From CAWAMR01 sp963783095 (GTDB lineage: Bacteria > Planctomycetota > Planctomycetia > Gemmatales > Gemmataceae), in NCBI GenBank assembly GCA_963783095.1, contig CAWAMR010000023.1, positions 114,610 to 178,609 on the forward strand: a DNA stretch of 64,000 nucleotides, written 5' to 3'. Positions 8,965 through 18,485 of the stretch are shown in pieces. The notes below the pieces were generated by a model that did no database searches, was not told the DNA's origin, and worked only from the letters and a program-made list of their open reading frames with translations. Made by a program: the position numbers and the translations under genes. How positions within the stretch are numbered: the first letter of the stretch is position 1; every line of letters starts with the position of its first letter.

Positions 8965-11313
8965 TCAATCAGAAATGTTGCCCAGGAAGGTTTCGTAGGC
9001 CATCTTGTCGCCAACTTCCTTTTTCTGAAGGTCTGCCAGCTTGGCATCGAGGTCGTTCATTTCTTTTTCCTGTTTGGTGAACTTGGCCAGATAGGCGATA
9101 TAGATCTCCGAATCTCTGGGGAATTCGCGCAGGTTCTGACGCAGCCGATCCTGATCCTTGGTGATCGTCTTGATGCGCTCGTCGACCGTTTCGATTTGCC
9201 GGCGAGTCGAGTCCCAGACCCCTTTCACTTGCAACGCCTCCGCCAACTTGGCTTTCAGTTCCGGCGATGCCGCATTGAGGTTGATGAAGGAGCGGATTTG
9301 ATCGTCGGTGTTGTTGGTCAACGAGACTTGAGTCTCTAAAGTTCGTTCTTCCCGAACGGTGTAGCTCAGATCCTTCTTGGACCCGACCGACACCTGGAAA
9401 CGAAAGGTGTCCGCAGCTTCCTCTGCTGGTTTATTGTCGCCGACAAACGTAAACCCTTGACTCTTGCGGTTGGGATGCTCCAGCAACAGCACGCGATCCG
9501 TCGTGGAGCGATTGCTGATGTCGTAGACGGTTTCCTCGCGGATCAGCGTTTCGGTGGTGATGACCCCTTTGTTGGCTTTGACTTTGGTGATACGAGGGGT
9601 GAAGCTGCCAATCACGAAGCTGACCTCGGTGCCCTGATCGATGGCGTAAGAGATGAGCCTTTCTTCGCCGGGTTGCATGTCGAGCACTCGACTATCGCCC
9701 GCGTAGGTCGAACCCTCGAATACGGTGATGGGGCCTTGAGAAAGATAGTTCCCTGAAGTGTTCTTGAACTTCAAACCGAGCAGCGGATGCCTGGCCTGCA
9801 CAGTTGGGTTATAGATGCTGACGCGTTGACCCTCGACATCCTTGTTGATGATAGGAAGCAACGCCGATTTTTGCCGGCCCAGGGTGACCGGCTGGTCGAT
9901 GACATACTGGAAATAATCGCCCAACTGGGAGGCCGAGGCGACATTAGGAACACTACGCCCGGCATCGAGTTGCTGTTTCATCTGTTCGGCGACCTTGCCG
10001 GCGTATTCTTTGCGATTCTTTATCTGTGCCCAACGATCCTTGCCTGACGTCACCGGGATGGGCTCCGTGGGAGCAGAACCGAGTTCCAACGTCTTTTGAA
10101 TTTGGAGGAAATTCATTTCCTCATTGTCGTTATGGCCCTTATCTACCATGTCCCTGCGATGCACAATCTTCGACATTTCCATCATCGCCGTAGTAGCGGG
10201 GTTGTTCGGGTCGAGTTCGTTTGCTTGGGTCGCTATATTCTTAGCTTCCTCGAATTTGTGTTCCTTGACCAACCGATTATACTCTCTCAACAGCGCAGCC
10301 ACCTGTTCGTCTTTGGTTTTGGCGGCAAGCATATCTCGTCTCAATGCCCCCGAGTAAGTCTGGGGCCGTAACGATGCGAAAAGTTCCGGCTCCACGTTGG
10401 GCCGACTGATGTAGAGAGGATTGTAAAGATCCATCTGGAAGGAAATCGGCCGACCTGAGATCAACGCCATCTCGACGCCGTTCCAGTCTTCCGAGGTTGG
10501 ATTCTCGACGACGGCCCAGCCTTGAAGGTATGGCTTGTTCTTCTGGTCCAACACCAGTCGATACGTGGTCTTCCAGATCGGGTTTTCGATGACGTAGCCT
10601 ACCTGGACTTTCCGTTTCCCCTCGCCGCTAAAGTGCAAGCTGACCGCTTTCTTCTGGGCGTCGTGGCTCTGAGCCAGTGTTTCCAGCGCCCGACGCATTT
10701 CGTTTTCAAGAACGGGATTGGTGAAGCGAATGCGTTGAATCTCGGTCAACTTGATGCTGCGCATCCCCTCCTGACACCACAGGTTGACCACTTCGATCTC
10801 CTGGGTAACCTCCTTGGCGGTGGTGCGCTTAACTTCGATCCCCATGATCTTGCCGGTGAGCGTTCCCGGTGCTGCGACCGCGGCTTGCTGCGTGACCACT
10901 TCGACCTGTTCGCCACGCGCCTGATGCAGAATTTGCAGGAAACTGGGGTTGCTGCTGAGGTCGATGGCGAATGACTTCAAGGTTCGATCGATAGGCTCCC
11001 GGCCATCGTAAGTGACCGCCGAAACGCGGCCCTTCTCCGAGAAATCTTGAAGGACCATCGACTTTATGAGGTCGTTGATGTCCTGTTCCGGGAAGGTCAA
11101 ATCGACTTGCGCATCACCTTCAATTTCGCCCGAACGGGAAAAATGAGCCACTCCCGATGAGAAGAGAATCACGCGCGAGATCGGTAGTGTTGTGGCCGGC
11201 TTGAGGTCGGTTTTTGTAAGTTTGTCGGGAGCTGAGTTGGCATATTGAGTGAGAAGAACTGCCGACAGGATCACTCCTCCCAGAACGGGAGCAAACCAGA
11301 AAAGTCGTCGCAT
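8965..11313 (-). CDS. Secreted DUF4139-type protein
   Basis: The 782-residue product has a signal peptide (FAPVLGGVILSAVLLTQYANSA). The N-terminal half begins LPISRVILFSSGVAHFSRSG, matching the start of DUF4140/DUF4139 (mucoidy-inhibitor-like) proteins, and the middle (VGYVIENPIWKTTYRLVL, then the beta-rich WAVVENPTSEDWNGVEMAL) is the usual DUF4139 core. A helical insert near residues 340-440 contains a TPR-like stretch. The C-terminus is coiled coil. I prefer the ATG at 11313, with AAGGAG six bases upstream, to an in-frame start at 11379 that would place 22 residues before the signal peptide. The gene is intact over 2.35 kb. The function of the family is not established. Confidence 0.8.
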   Translation of the reverse strand: MRRLFWFAPVLGGVILSAVLLTQYANSAPDKLTKTDLKPATTLPISRVILFSSGVAHFSRSGEIEGDAQVDLTFPEQDINDLIKSMVLQDFSEKGRVSAVTYDGREPIDRTLKSFAIDLSSNPSFLQILHQARGEQVEVVTQQAAVAAPGTLTGKIMGIEVKRTTAKEVTQEIEVVNLWCQEGMRSIKLTEIQRIRFTNPVLENEMRRALETLAQSHDAQKKAVSLHFSGEGKRKVQVGYVIENPIWKTTYRLVLDQKNKPYLQGWAVVENPTSEDWNGVEMALISGRPISFQMDLYNPLYISRPNVEPELFASLRPQTYSGALRRDMLAAKTKDEQVAALLREYNRLVKEHKFEEAKNIATQANELDPNNPATTAMMEMSKIVHRRDMVDKGHNDNEEMNFLQIQKTLELGSAPTEPIPVTSGKDRWAQIKNRKEYAGKVAEQMKQQLDAGRSVPNVASASQLGDYFQYVIDQPVTLGRQKSALLPIINKDVEGQRVSIYNPTVQARHPLLGLKFKNTSGNYLSQGPITVFEGSTYAGDSRVLDMQPGEERLISYAIDQGTEVSFVIGSFTPRITKVKANKGVITTETLIREETVYDISNRSTTDRVLLLEHPNRKSQGFTFVGDNKPAEEAADTFRFQVSVGSKKDLSYTVREERTLETQVSLTNNTDDQIRSFINLNAASPELKAKLAEALQVKGVWDSTRRQIETVDERIKTITKDQDRLRQNLREFPRDSEIYIAYLAKFTKQEKEMNDLDAKLADLQKKEVGDKMAYETFLGNISD

Positions 11314-11443
11314 TGCAATCTCCTTGGCGGAAAAATCGATCGCGTCCCAGAGTAGGACTGGGAACGATGATACCGACAAGGAGAATCGCTTTACCAGAGC
11401 GAATTCGGGGCGTGGAAATTCTTTGTCTTCCGGGCGGGAACGA

Positions 11444-11794
11444 TTAGCCGGCAGCGGACTTGACTGCTTCGTTCAGAGCCTTGACCGGGAAGGCTTTGAC
11501 CTTGATCGAGGCCGGTTTGTCCTTGGTGACAAAAGTCTCGCCCTTCAGGAAGGGATGTGCCTTGGTCTGGCCGCCCTTGACGGCCTTCGTCTTCTTCGCG
11601 GTGAAGCGCAACAACCCCGGCAAAATAATCTTGCCGGCCTTCTTGGCGAGTTGCTTCACTACCAGAGAATGGACCGCTTCGAAGACGGATTTGACCTGTG
11701 CTTTGGTCACATTTGCCGTCTGCGCGATCTCTGCATAGATCTCCGATTTGGTAATTCCTTTGACTGGTTTCGCGGGTTTGGCTGCTTTTGCCAT
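11444..11794 (-). CDS. HU/IHF-family DNA-binding protein
   Basis: The 116-residue product shows the HU fold order: helices (ITKSEIYAEIAQTANVTKAQVKSVFEAVHSLV, here as two helices), beta arm start KAGKIILPGLLRFTAKKTKA, and C-terminal helix. It has a Lys/Ala/Pro-rich N-terminal extension (AKAAKPAKPVKG). HU proteins bend and compact DNA as dimers. GAGG lies ten bases before the ATG. A 9-bp inverted repeat at 11903-11934 upstream may be an operator. Confidence 0.9.
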   Translation of the reverse strand: MAKAAKPAKPVKGITKSEIYAEIAQTANVTKAQVKSVFEAVHSLVVKQLAKKAGKIILPGLLRFTAKKTKAVKGGQTKAHPFLKGETFVTKDKPASIKVKAFPVKALNEAVKSAAG

Positions 11795-11902
11795 GATGCG
11801 TTTCCTCGGGGTTTATGGGGAATTTATCAACAACCAACACAGCGAAAGGTAAGCACCTAGACCCATAATGTCAATGAAAAGTGTGAAATTTCCCCGGAAA
11901 AA

Positions 11903-11934
11903 GTGAAAAAAATGGTCGTTTTCGGTTTTTTCAC
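11903..11934. promoter_or_regulatory. Inverted repeat upstream of the HU gene, possible operator
   Basis: GTGAAAAAA and TTTTTTCAC pair perfectly around a 14-base centre, in an A/T-rich stretch about 110 bp upstream of the HU start codon. This could bind a regulator or HU itself; position is the only support. The remainder of the gap 11795-12175 holds short direct repeats only. Confidence 0.25.
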
Positions 11935-12110
11935 CTGTTTTTCGCCGGGAAAAGAGCGGGGCCGGCGATTTCGGAAATCGGAGTTTTCTTCTCGACGATA
12001 TGGTGAAATCGCTCTGTTCCCGGCGCTTTTCGTGAGAGACAATGGAGGGAAGACAGCCGGTAATCGGTAGTCAGTAAATGCAAAGACAGAAACCCTGCAA
12101 GTTTTGGTAT

Positions 12111-12150
12111 TCACTGACCACTGACCACCAACCACCGATCACTGACCACT
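12111..12150. repeat. Short direct repeats of TGACCACTGACCACC type
   Basis: CACTGACCAC recurs three times with variants (GACCACCAACCACCGATCACTGACCACT). It is low-complexity sequence just upstream of the lipase ribosome site, of unknown meaning. Confidence 0.5.
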
Positions 12151-12175
12151 CGAACCTGAAACAGGAGGATCGACC

Positions 12176-13018
12176 ATGCCCAGACTCAAGATGAACAAGG
12201 CGATGGAACTGGCCCTGGCAGCGCGCTGTGCCTATGCGGAAAGTCGCGAGCAGATTTCCGAACTCGAACTCGATGCCTGGGAGCCTTTCGGGGCAGGCCC
12301 AGTGGAGGGATTCGTGGGTTCAACCGGAAAGAAGGCTATTTTGGCTTTTCGAGGCAGCAGCTGTTCCCAGGGCCAGTACGACACTCTCACCTGGCTGGAT
12401 CAGGCGCTTACCAGCTGGAACGCCCATTTCGACGTGCGCCCGAAGCAGTACCATAGCGGCAAGGTGCAGGGCAATTACCTCGACTCGCTACAGACGATTT
12501 GGCCGGAAATCACCAGGCTCCTCCGAGACCACGGAGCGCACGACAAGAATCTCTGGATCGCCGGCCACAGTCTGGGAGGTGGTCTGGCCGCCCTGGCGGG
12601 AGCGCTGGCAACGTGGGAAAACAACCTTGAGCCGGCGGGCGTTTATACGTTCGGTGCGCCTCGAGTGGTCGATGTCGCGTTCGCGCTCAATTATCCAGCG
12701 CCACTCTATCGCTTTGAGAACCGCAACGATCTATTGCCCCATCTGCCGCCGGCCGGACACGCCATCACCGCCATGAGGATGCTTTCCTCCGACATTGAAG
12801 AGGCGCTGAGCAGGTGGTTTGGTCCGGATTTTCCGGAGATGAACTTCGGGCCTATCGGCGAACTGCGATACATCAATTCCAAGGGGAGGCTACTGGATGA
12901 GGTCGATGACCGGGATCGGCTGATCGGCTTGGCAACTGCGATGCTCTTCGATCCTGCCCAGCTTCTCCAGGATCACTGGATTGACAGCTATTGTGCTGCG
13001 ATTGACGCAGCGCAATAA
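12176..13018 (+). CDS. Lipase class 3 family alpha/beta hydrolase
   Basis: The 280-residue protein has the nucleophile elbow GHSLGGG at residues 131-137 (Ser132), preceded by the oxyanion-type strand ILAFRGS and followed by YTFGAPRV, all hallmarks of fungal-type class 3 lipases. The catalytic Asp is probably in ENRNDLLPHLPP and the His in the region around GHAITAM. There is no signal peptide, so the enzyme is probably cytoplasmic. AGGAGG is placed eight bases before the ATG. It would hydrolyse acylglycerol or other esters; substrate unknown. Confidence 0.88.
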   Translation: MPRLKMNKAMELALAARCAYAESREQISELELDAWEPFGAGPVEGFVGSTGKKAILAFRGSSCSQGQYDTLTWLDQALTSWNAHFDVRPKQYHSGKVQGNYLDSLQTIWPEITRLLRDHGAHDKNLWIAGHSLGGGLAALAGALATWENNLEPAGVYTFGAPRVVDVAFALNYPAPLYRFENRNDLLPHLPPAGHAITAMRMLSSDIEEALSRWFGPDFPEMNFGPIGELRYINSKGRLLDEVDDRDRLIGLATAMLFDPAQLLQDHWIDSYCAAIDAAQ

Positions 13019-13071
13019 CGATCCAACTCGGCAGCGGCGGGCACGATGAGCCTTGAATACCCAGAAACGAT

Positions 13072-13257
13072 TCATGCCTTGCCCGCAGAGCGTGCCAACG
13101 GGCCCAACACCTCGGCATAAACGTCGATACTGCCGGATAAGGCATCGCCCCGATCCTGCAATTCATCGAGCATCGGGGCGATGCCATCGCCGGGGCAGAC
13201 AACGAAGTGGTCGATGATGAATTTGAGTGTGCGTCCGAGTTGGACTTCGTAACGCAA
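13072..13257 (-). CDS. Possible small protein, 61 residues, no known family
   Basis: A TTG-started frame encodes 61 residues (MRYEVQLGRTLKF...) with codon use like neighbouring genes. No clear ribosome site is seen and the TTG lies within an inverted repeat, so it may be the remnant of a longer gene. Weakly supported. Confidence 0.25.
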   Translation of the reverse strand: MRYEVQLGRTLKFIIDHFVVCPGDGIAPMLDELQDRGDALSGSIDVYAEVLGPLARSAGKA

Positions 13258-13357
13258 GGTCAGGACGCTCCGCGTCGCGGTCGATCCAATACGCGATTGG
13301 TTCCCAGCGATGCATCTAACCGCAGACGAACGTGATGCAGAGCGTCCTGACGTTGCG
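13253..13357. repeat. Inverted repeat, 18-bp arms (GGACGCTC type)
   Basis: Arms at 13253-13270 and 13340-13357 match at 17 of 18 positions as inverted copies, enclosing about 70 bp. It is part of a 568-bp gap (13019-13586) that is mostly repeats. Confidence 0.7.
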
Positions 13358-13380
13358 TTAAGAAACGCGGGCGATGGCTA

Positions 13381-13515
13381 TCCCCTCTCCCCTGTACTCA
13401 GGGGAGAGGGTTAGGGTGAGGGGCGAACCTTCAACCTTCCGGGACGCGCGTTTTCTATGGTGAGAGGCTCTTGCCCCTCACCCTAACCCTCTCCCCTGAG
13501 TACAGGGGAGAGGGA
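13381..13515. repeat. Inverted pair of 42-bp repeats, family F (CCCTCACCCTAACCCTCTCC type)
   Basis: Arms at 13381-13423 and 13474-13515 are near-perfect inverted copies. Each arm itself folds (CCCCTGTACTCAGGGG). A related single copy is at 18072-18110. It lies between the lipase and the minus-strand cytochrome fusion gene. Confidence 0.8.
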
Positions 13516-13586
13516 ATTAGTGCTTGCTCGCCCTCTTTTCAATTTGCGGGTAATAGTCAGAAGTGGCGCAGACATCGCCACCACAG

Positions 13587-16500
13587 CTACTTGGTCTCGA
13601 CAGTTACCGCCATCACGATGGGCGCTGTTCGATCGTTGCCCTTGCGCAACTCGATTTGCGCGATCGCTGCATCGCGCCTGGGAACGACCGCTAAGTAACG
13701 AATCTGTTGCCGACCCGTCATCATGAAGGCCAATTTCGACTTGGGTACTTCGATCTTGCGGATGTAGTCCGCGAAGTGCCGGCCATCCACCAACTCGTGA
13801 TCTTCGGTTTTCCCATCCTCGTAATGGAAGCGCACGATCATCGAAACCGTGCCCCGGTCGCCGCCCGTGGAACCCCAGCCACTTACCCCGCTCAAAAAGT
13901 GAATCGCCTTGGCGGCAGTATTGCAGGGAAGCGTGACGGCTTTCGGCATCGTTGCCGGAAGCCTGGCGTTGGGGCTGTAAAGAAGGATCGCGTTGGGAAC
14001 CTTTCCTTGCTGCGGATCGACCAGCAAAAACGGCACGCCTTCAAATGTTTTTGGCTTCCAGTCCGGGAAGATCATGGTCTCTCCCAGATTCTTCTCGTCG
14101 TAGAACATCCCTTTCGTGCTGACGACGGTTGCTACTTTGTCGAGCGCCAGGGGCACGTATTTACCCTTTTGCGTCAGAAATTCCAGCAGGTTGGTGAACT
14201 CTTCCGGCTTCATCTGTTTTTCAAAGCCTTCCGGCATCAGTGATTTCGTGGTCGCGAGCAGTTGTTCGATGTCGTCGCGCAGGATGACTTGCTTCTTGGC
14301 CTGGGCATCGATCAGTTCCACCGAGGTTCTCGTTTCCGATGCCAGGAGCCCCTCAAAATTCTTGCCGCTAAGAGTCGTGACTTTGTAGAGCCGATAGTTC
14401 CCCTCGACGCTGCGGTTCGGATCGAGAATGTGAATGATCAGTTCCGACTTGGGGTGGACGGCCATACCCGTCAGATCGGGACCAACCTTGTTACCTTCTC
14501 CGTTGATTTGATGGCAGACCGCGCAGTGTTTCTTGAACATCTCCTTGCCGGGTGCGATCGCGCCGGTCTTCTTCGTAGTGGCCATCCATTCGTCGATCAC
14601 CTTTTGCCGGTCGGCGCTGGGCAAGCCGCCGCCACGCGCCAGAATCGCTTTGGCCCTGCTTGCAATCAGCGGATCGGAGTGGTTCGCCAGTGCCTGCTTT
14701 TGATCCAGAGTCAACTCGGCGATTCCCACTTCGCCCTTGTCGATTTTCTCCACCAGCACGCGCGCCGTCTGGGGCCGGCTCACCAGGACGCGAATAGCGA
14801 TCGAGCGTGCGCCCGGCGACCACCCGGCAAATCGTTTCAGCATCGCCGGCCCCATACCTGGGGCTTCGCACGCAGAAAGAGCATCGATGATGCCGGCGGC
14901 TAGTTGCGGCGAACTGCGGGCATTGACCACATCCAGCAACGCTTCGAGAAAGTCGTTGTTGTTCGGCTCAAACTCGATCAGCTGCCGGGCCGATCCGATT
15001 CGAGACTCATCCAGTTGCTTCTCATCGGCGACGATCTTGACGAGCGATTCGGCAACTTCCTTGCGGTACTTTTCCAGGCCCTTGCTGCCGAGCGCATTGG
15101 CAAATCTCAGCAGTTGGCCTTTCGCTCCCGAAGGTAACATCACCAGCAAGGCAGCAAGCGCCTTATCGGAAGCCTCATTCAGCGTTGCCGTCCTGTTCTT
15201 CGGCCAGCCTTTGGCCAAACCGCCCACGATCACTTCCGCCATTTTGGGGTTCGCATGCGGCAAAAGGATGAGCAATTCTCCAATGGAATCGCTGGGGCCG
15301 CCGCGAGAGTAGTGTTCCGACACGATGGCGATCACTCCCCAGGCGCGCTCCGGCAGTGCTTCGTTTCGCGTCGTCAAACTTTTCAAGAACCCGAAATCCT
15401 GATGCGCAGCAGCGCTCGTTAAAGCATCGGGTATCCAGGCGTCGTTGATGTTTTCCGGTTTCGCCAGCGCCAGACTTACCACCTTCGCCGCATCCGGGTT
15501 GACGGGCATATCGGCAAGGCACAGGAATGCCGCAAGTCGAACCTGGGCATCGCTGTCCACGCACAGGCCGCTCTTCAGTAGAGCACTCAGCCCCAGGTCA
15601 GTCCTTGGCAATGTCATGGCCGCGTTTCGGCGCACACCTGCCGATTTGTGCCCCAATGCAGCGACCACGGCTTTCGTGGCGTGCTCATCCGTTCCATCCA
15701 GAACTCCCAGCCCTTGAAGAGTCCACATGGCATGAATGGCACCGGGATTCAAGCCGATGGCGTCCACATCCGGTGATTCGACGAGCCTGGCCAGTGCTCC
15801 AACCACATCCTTGTTAGCGCGCTCAACCAGTAGTCGTTGTGCGTGGGTCCGCCACAGCATACTAGGATGTGTGAGCGTCTGGACCAGCTTCTCCGGAGTA
15901 GCGTCCTTCAGATTGGGAGCATGCAGCTTCTTGGCTTCTTCGTTCTTGTAAACCAGGCGATAGATTCGGCCATGTTTCTTGTCGCGCAGACTGGTCACGT
16001 AGGCGTTGCCGGGGCCGTTCTGGAAGCCCTGGGGCGTCGGGTTGTGCTGGACGATGAAGTTGTACCAGTCGATGACCCACACATTCCCGTCCGGCCCAAC
16101 TTCCGCCATGATCGGCGAAACCCATTCATCGTCGCTCGCCAGCAAGTTCCAGGCATTTCGCGACGTGAAATCCGCACCCTTGCCGGTGATACTGAACGTG
16201 GAAACCACATGCCCGGTAGGCTCGGCCACGAATGCGACCTTGTTCCAGTATTCCGCCGGGTAGGTCCGCGCGGTGTAGAGTGCATGTCCCGCAGCAGCGG
16301 TATGATGTCCGTGCCAGTCGACCTGACGAACTTTGTCCGTGATGGGATACATCGGCGCATTGCCCGCGATGCCGCCCAGCACCTTCGACGACCAGCCTCG
16401 CACCGATTCGTAATAGCGGTTCGGGATCGGCAGATAAACGCTGGGGTTCCCGTTTGCCGTCGAACCGAAGAGAATTCCCTCCTCGCTGAAACCGACTCCC

Positions 16501-17919
16501 CAGGAATTGTTGTTGGTGTTGCGCAGAAACTCGAACTTGGAGCCGTCCGACTTGAAGCGATAAAAGCCTTGTCGAAACGATTGCTTCTGCCCGCCGATCA
16601 GGCCGTCGAAACCGGCATACCCCACCATGCCGTAAATCCAGTTGTCCAGGCCGTAGCGAAGATTGCTTGGCCCCGCATGAGTGTCGCCCGTGGACCAGCC
16701 GGTGAACAGTTTCTCACGAAGATCAGCCCGGTCATCGCCATCGGTATCCTTCAGGAACAGCGTGTCTGGTGCCTGCTGAACGATTACTCCCCCCTTCGAG
16801 AAAGTCAAACTGGTGGGGATGCTCAAATTCTCGGCAAAAACGGTCGCTTTATCGGCCCGTCCGGTTCCCTTGGTATCCTCGCAAATAACAATCTTGTCCC
16901 GACCCTGGCCTTCCGGCTTGCGATCGTTGGGGTAGTCGATGGTACAAGCCACCCAAAGTCTGCCGCGCTCATCCCAGTTCATGCAGATGGGCTTGCCGGG
17001 CAACAGCTGCTTCATCGACGAACAACTTCAATTCAAAGTCGCTGGGATGGACGATGTGCTTCATCGATTCTTCCGGGGAGAGCGGCTTTTGCATCTTGCC
17101 CAAAGGCTCCCTGTTGCGGCCAGGCCTGCGCAGGATAAAAAGGAACCTTTGCATCAACATATTCAAATGGCTTCGCATCTTTGGCAAGAGCAGTCATCTC
17201 CGGGCGATCGACGAAAGCGGCAACAGAACCCGGATCATCCCCGCAAGCCCAGCGGATGCCCCGTTCGAGAAGGTTCTGAAACCCGGCATTGCCCCAGGTA
17301 CGCTCGTCGTGGCCCCACGCCGTATAGAAAACCCGCCCCTTGCCGTGCGTGCGAACCCACGTCCAGGGTTCCTTGGAGTTGCCTTCAACGCGGTATTCCA
17401 GGACCGTGCGATCCTTCTCGTTGTGTTTGGTGTGAACGTAGGTTTCATCCCAGCTTTCAAAGCCCTTGAAGCCTTTCATGATCGGGTGATCCGGCGCAGC
17501 GATCGTCGTTCGAAATGTTCCCGTGGCATGGCTCTTGAATTGCGCGCCCACCAGATCGACATAGGCTTTGGAATCGATGAAACAGTACGAGGCACAATGC
17601 AGCGGAATAAACCCCTTGCCGGAGGCAACGTATTCGAGAAGCGCCTTTTCCTGTTCCGGAGTGATCTTGGTGTGATTGGCGTAAACGATCAGGCCGTCGT
17701 ACGCAGCGAGCGTCTTGGCGCGAGCGCTTCGACCCGATCGGTATAGGTCAGATCGATGCCGCGTTTCGCCAGAAGCGCCTGAACCTGGATAAATCGATCG
17801 GCCGGCTTGTGATGCCCGTTGTCGCCAAGGAAAAGCAACTTTAGTGCTTTCGGTTCGGCACAATAAGATGAAGAAAAACTGGGGATGAGTAAAATCGCAG
17901 CAATGAAAAAGCGAGACAT
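13587..17919 (-). CDS. ThuA domain - PVC-type dehydrogenase propeller - HEAT - cytochrome c fusion, three frame breaks
   Basis: Read across breaks, the product is ~1,440 residues. A signal peptide (MSRFFIAAILLIPSFSSSYC) and a ThuA-like domain (LLFLGDNGHHKPADRF..., FIPLHCASYCF, WDETYVHT, FYTAWGHDERTW) come first, then KPLSPEESMKHI introduces the PVC-type membrane-bound dehydrogenase propeller, HEAT repeats, and a c-type haem domain with CAVCH and the distal region NKVGPDLTGM, then a beta-rich C-terminal region. Frame changes lie near 17717, 17120 and 17015; from 17015 to 13587 it is open for 1,142 residues. AAGGA stands before the ATG at 17919. The family is planctomycete-specific and thought to oxidise sugars outside the cytoplasmic membrane; the substrate is unknown. 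Confidence 0.85.
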
Positions 17920-18071
17920 CACGAAATCCTTCGAAGAGAGAGAACAAGACAATGCATAAGGGGATCGTATCATTTTATAAAATGAGAGGGAAGGAAGAAT
18001 GGTGTCAGCCCAGATCGGTTGCAGTCGAGTAAGGCAATTTTTTGCGGCAGGATGCTGGTTGCGCCTCTTCT

Positions 18072-18110
18072 TCCCTCACCCCGGTACTCCGGGGAGAGGG
18101 TTAGGGTGAG
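18072..18110. repeat. Single copy of family F repeat
   Basis: TTCCCTCACCCCGGTACTCC... and GGGTTAGGGTGAG match one arm of the pair at 13381-13515. The remaining 17920-18485 gap carries no gene I can support. Confidence 0.65.
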
Positions 18111-18485
18111 ATGTACCGATGATTGTCAAGGGCCGTCGAGTGTAATGATGGAACTCGGGGCTGTCTATTTCTGGGACGGTTATCACTCGATCAGGCGCGT
18201 AGATTGCTCGCAGTCTTGCTGGCCGCCCACGTTTGAAGCCGGTGCGTGCCGATCGGACGAATGAAAGACGAATGAGAATTTGGGCGAGCGGGGTTTTAGT
18301 GCATGCGGCGTTCTCCGGAGGCAATGCGGCTTGGTGGCGTTGACGTCACGTGTCGGTCGCTGTCACTTAAGGAGCACCCCCGGAATCGGCGAGTTTGTTT
18401 CGGTCTTCTTTCTTCTTGCTTGACGTGGAGCACCAATCAACGGATCATCAACGTATCAAGAAGTCGTGCATTTTGAGGTTCGGTC

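Noticed and set aside
15837..17138. 433-residue plus-strand reading frame
   Set aside because: It is a shadow of the antisense cytochrome-fusion gene, whose domains are clear; codon use and composition fit only the minus strand.
18076..18324. 82-residue minus-strand frame
   Set aside because: Lies over a family F repeat and matches nothing.
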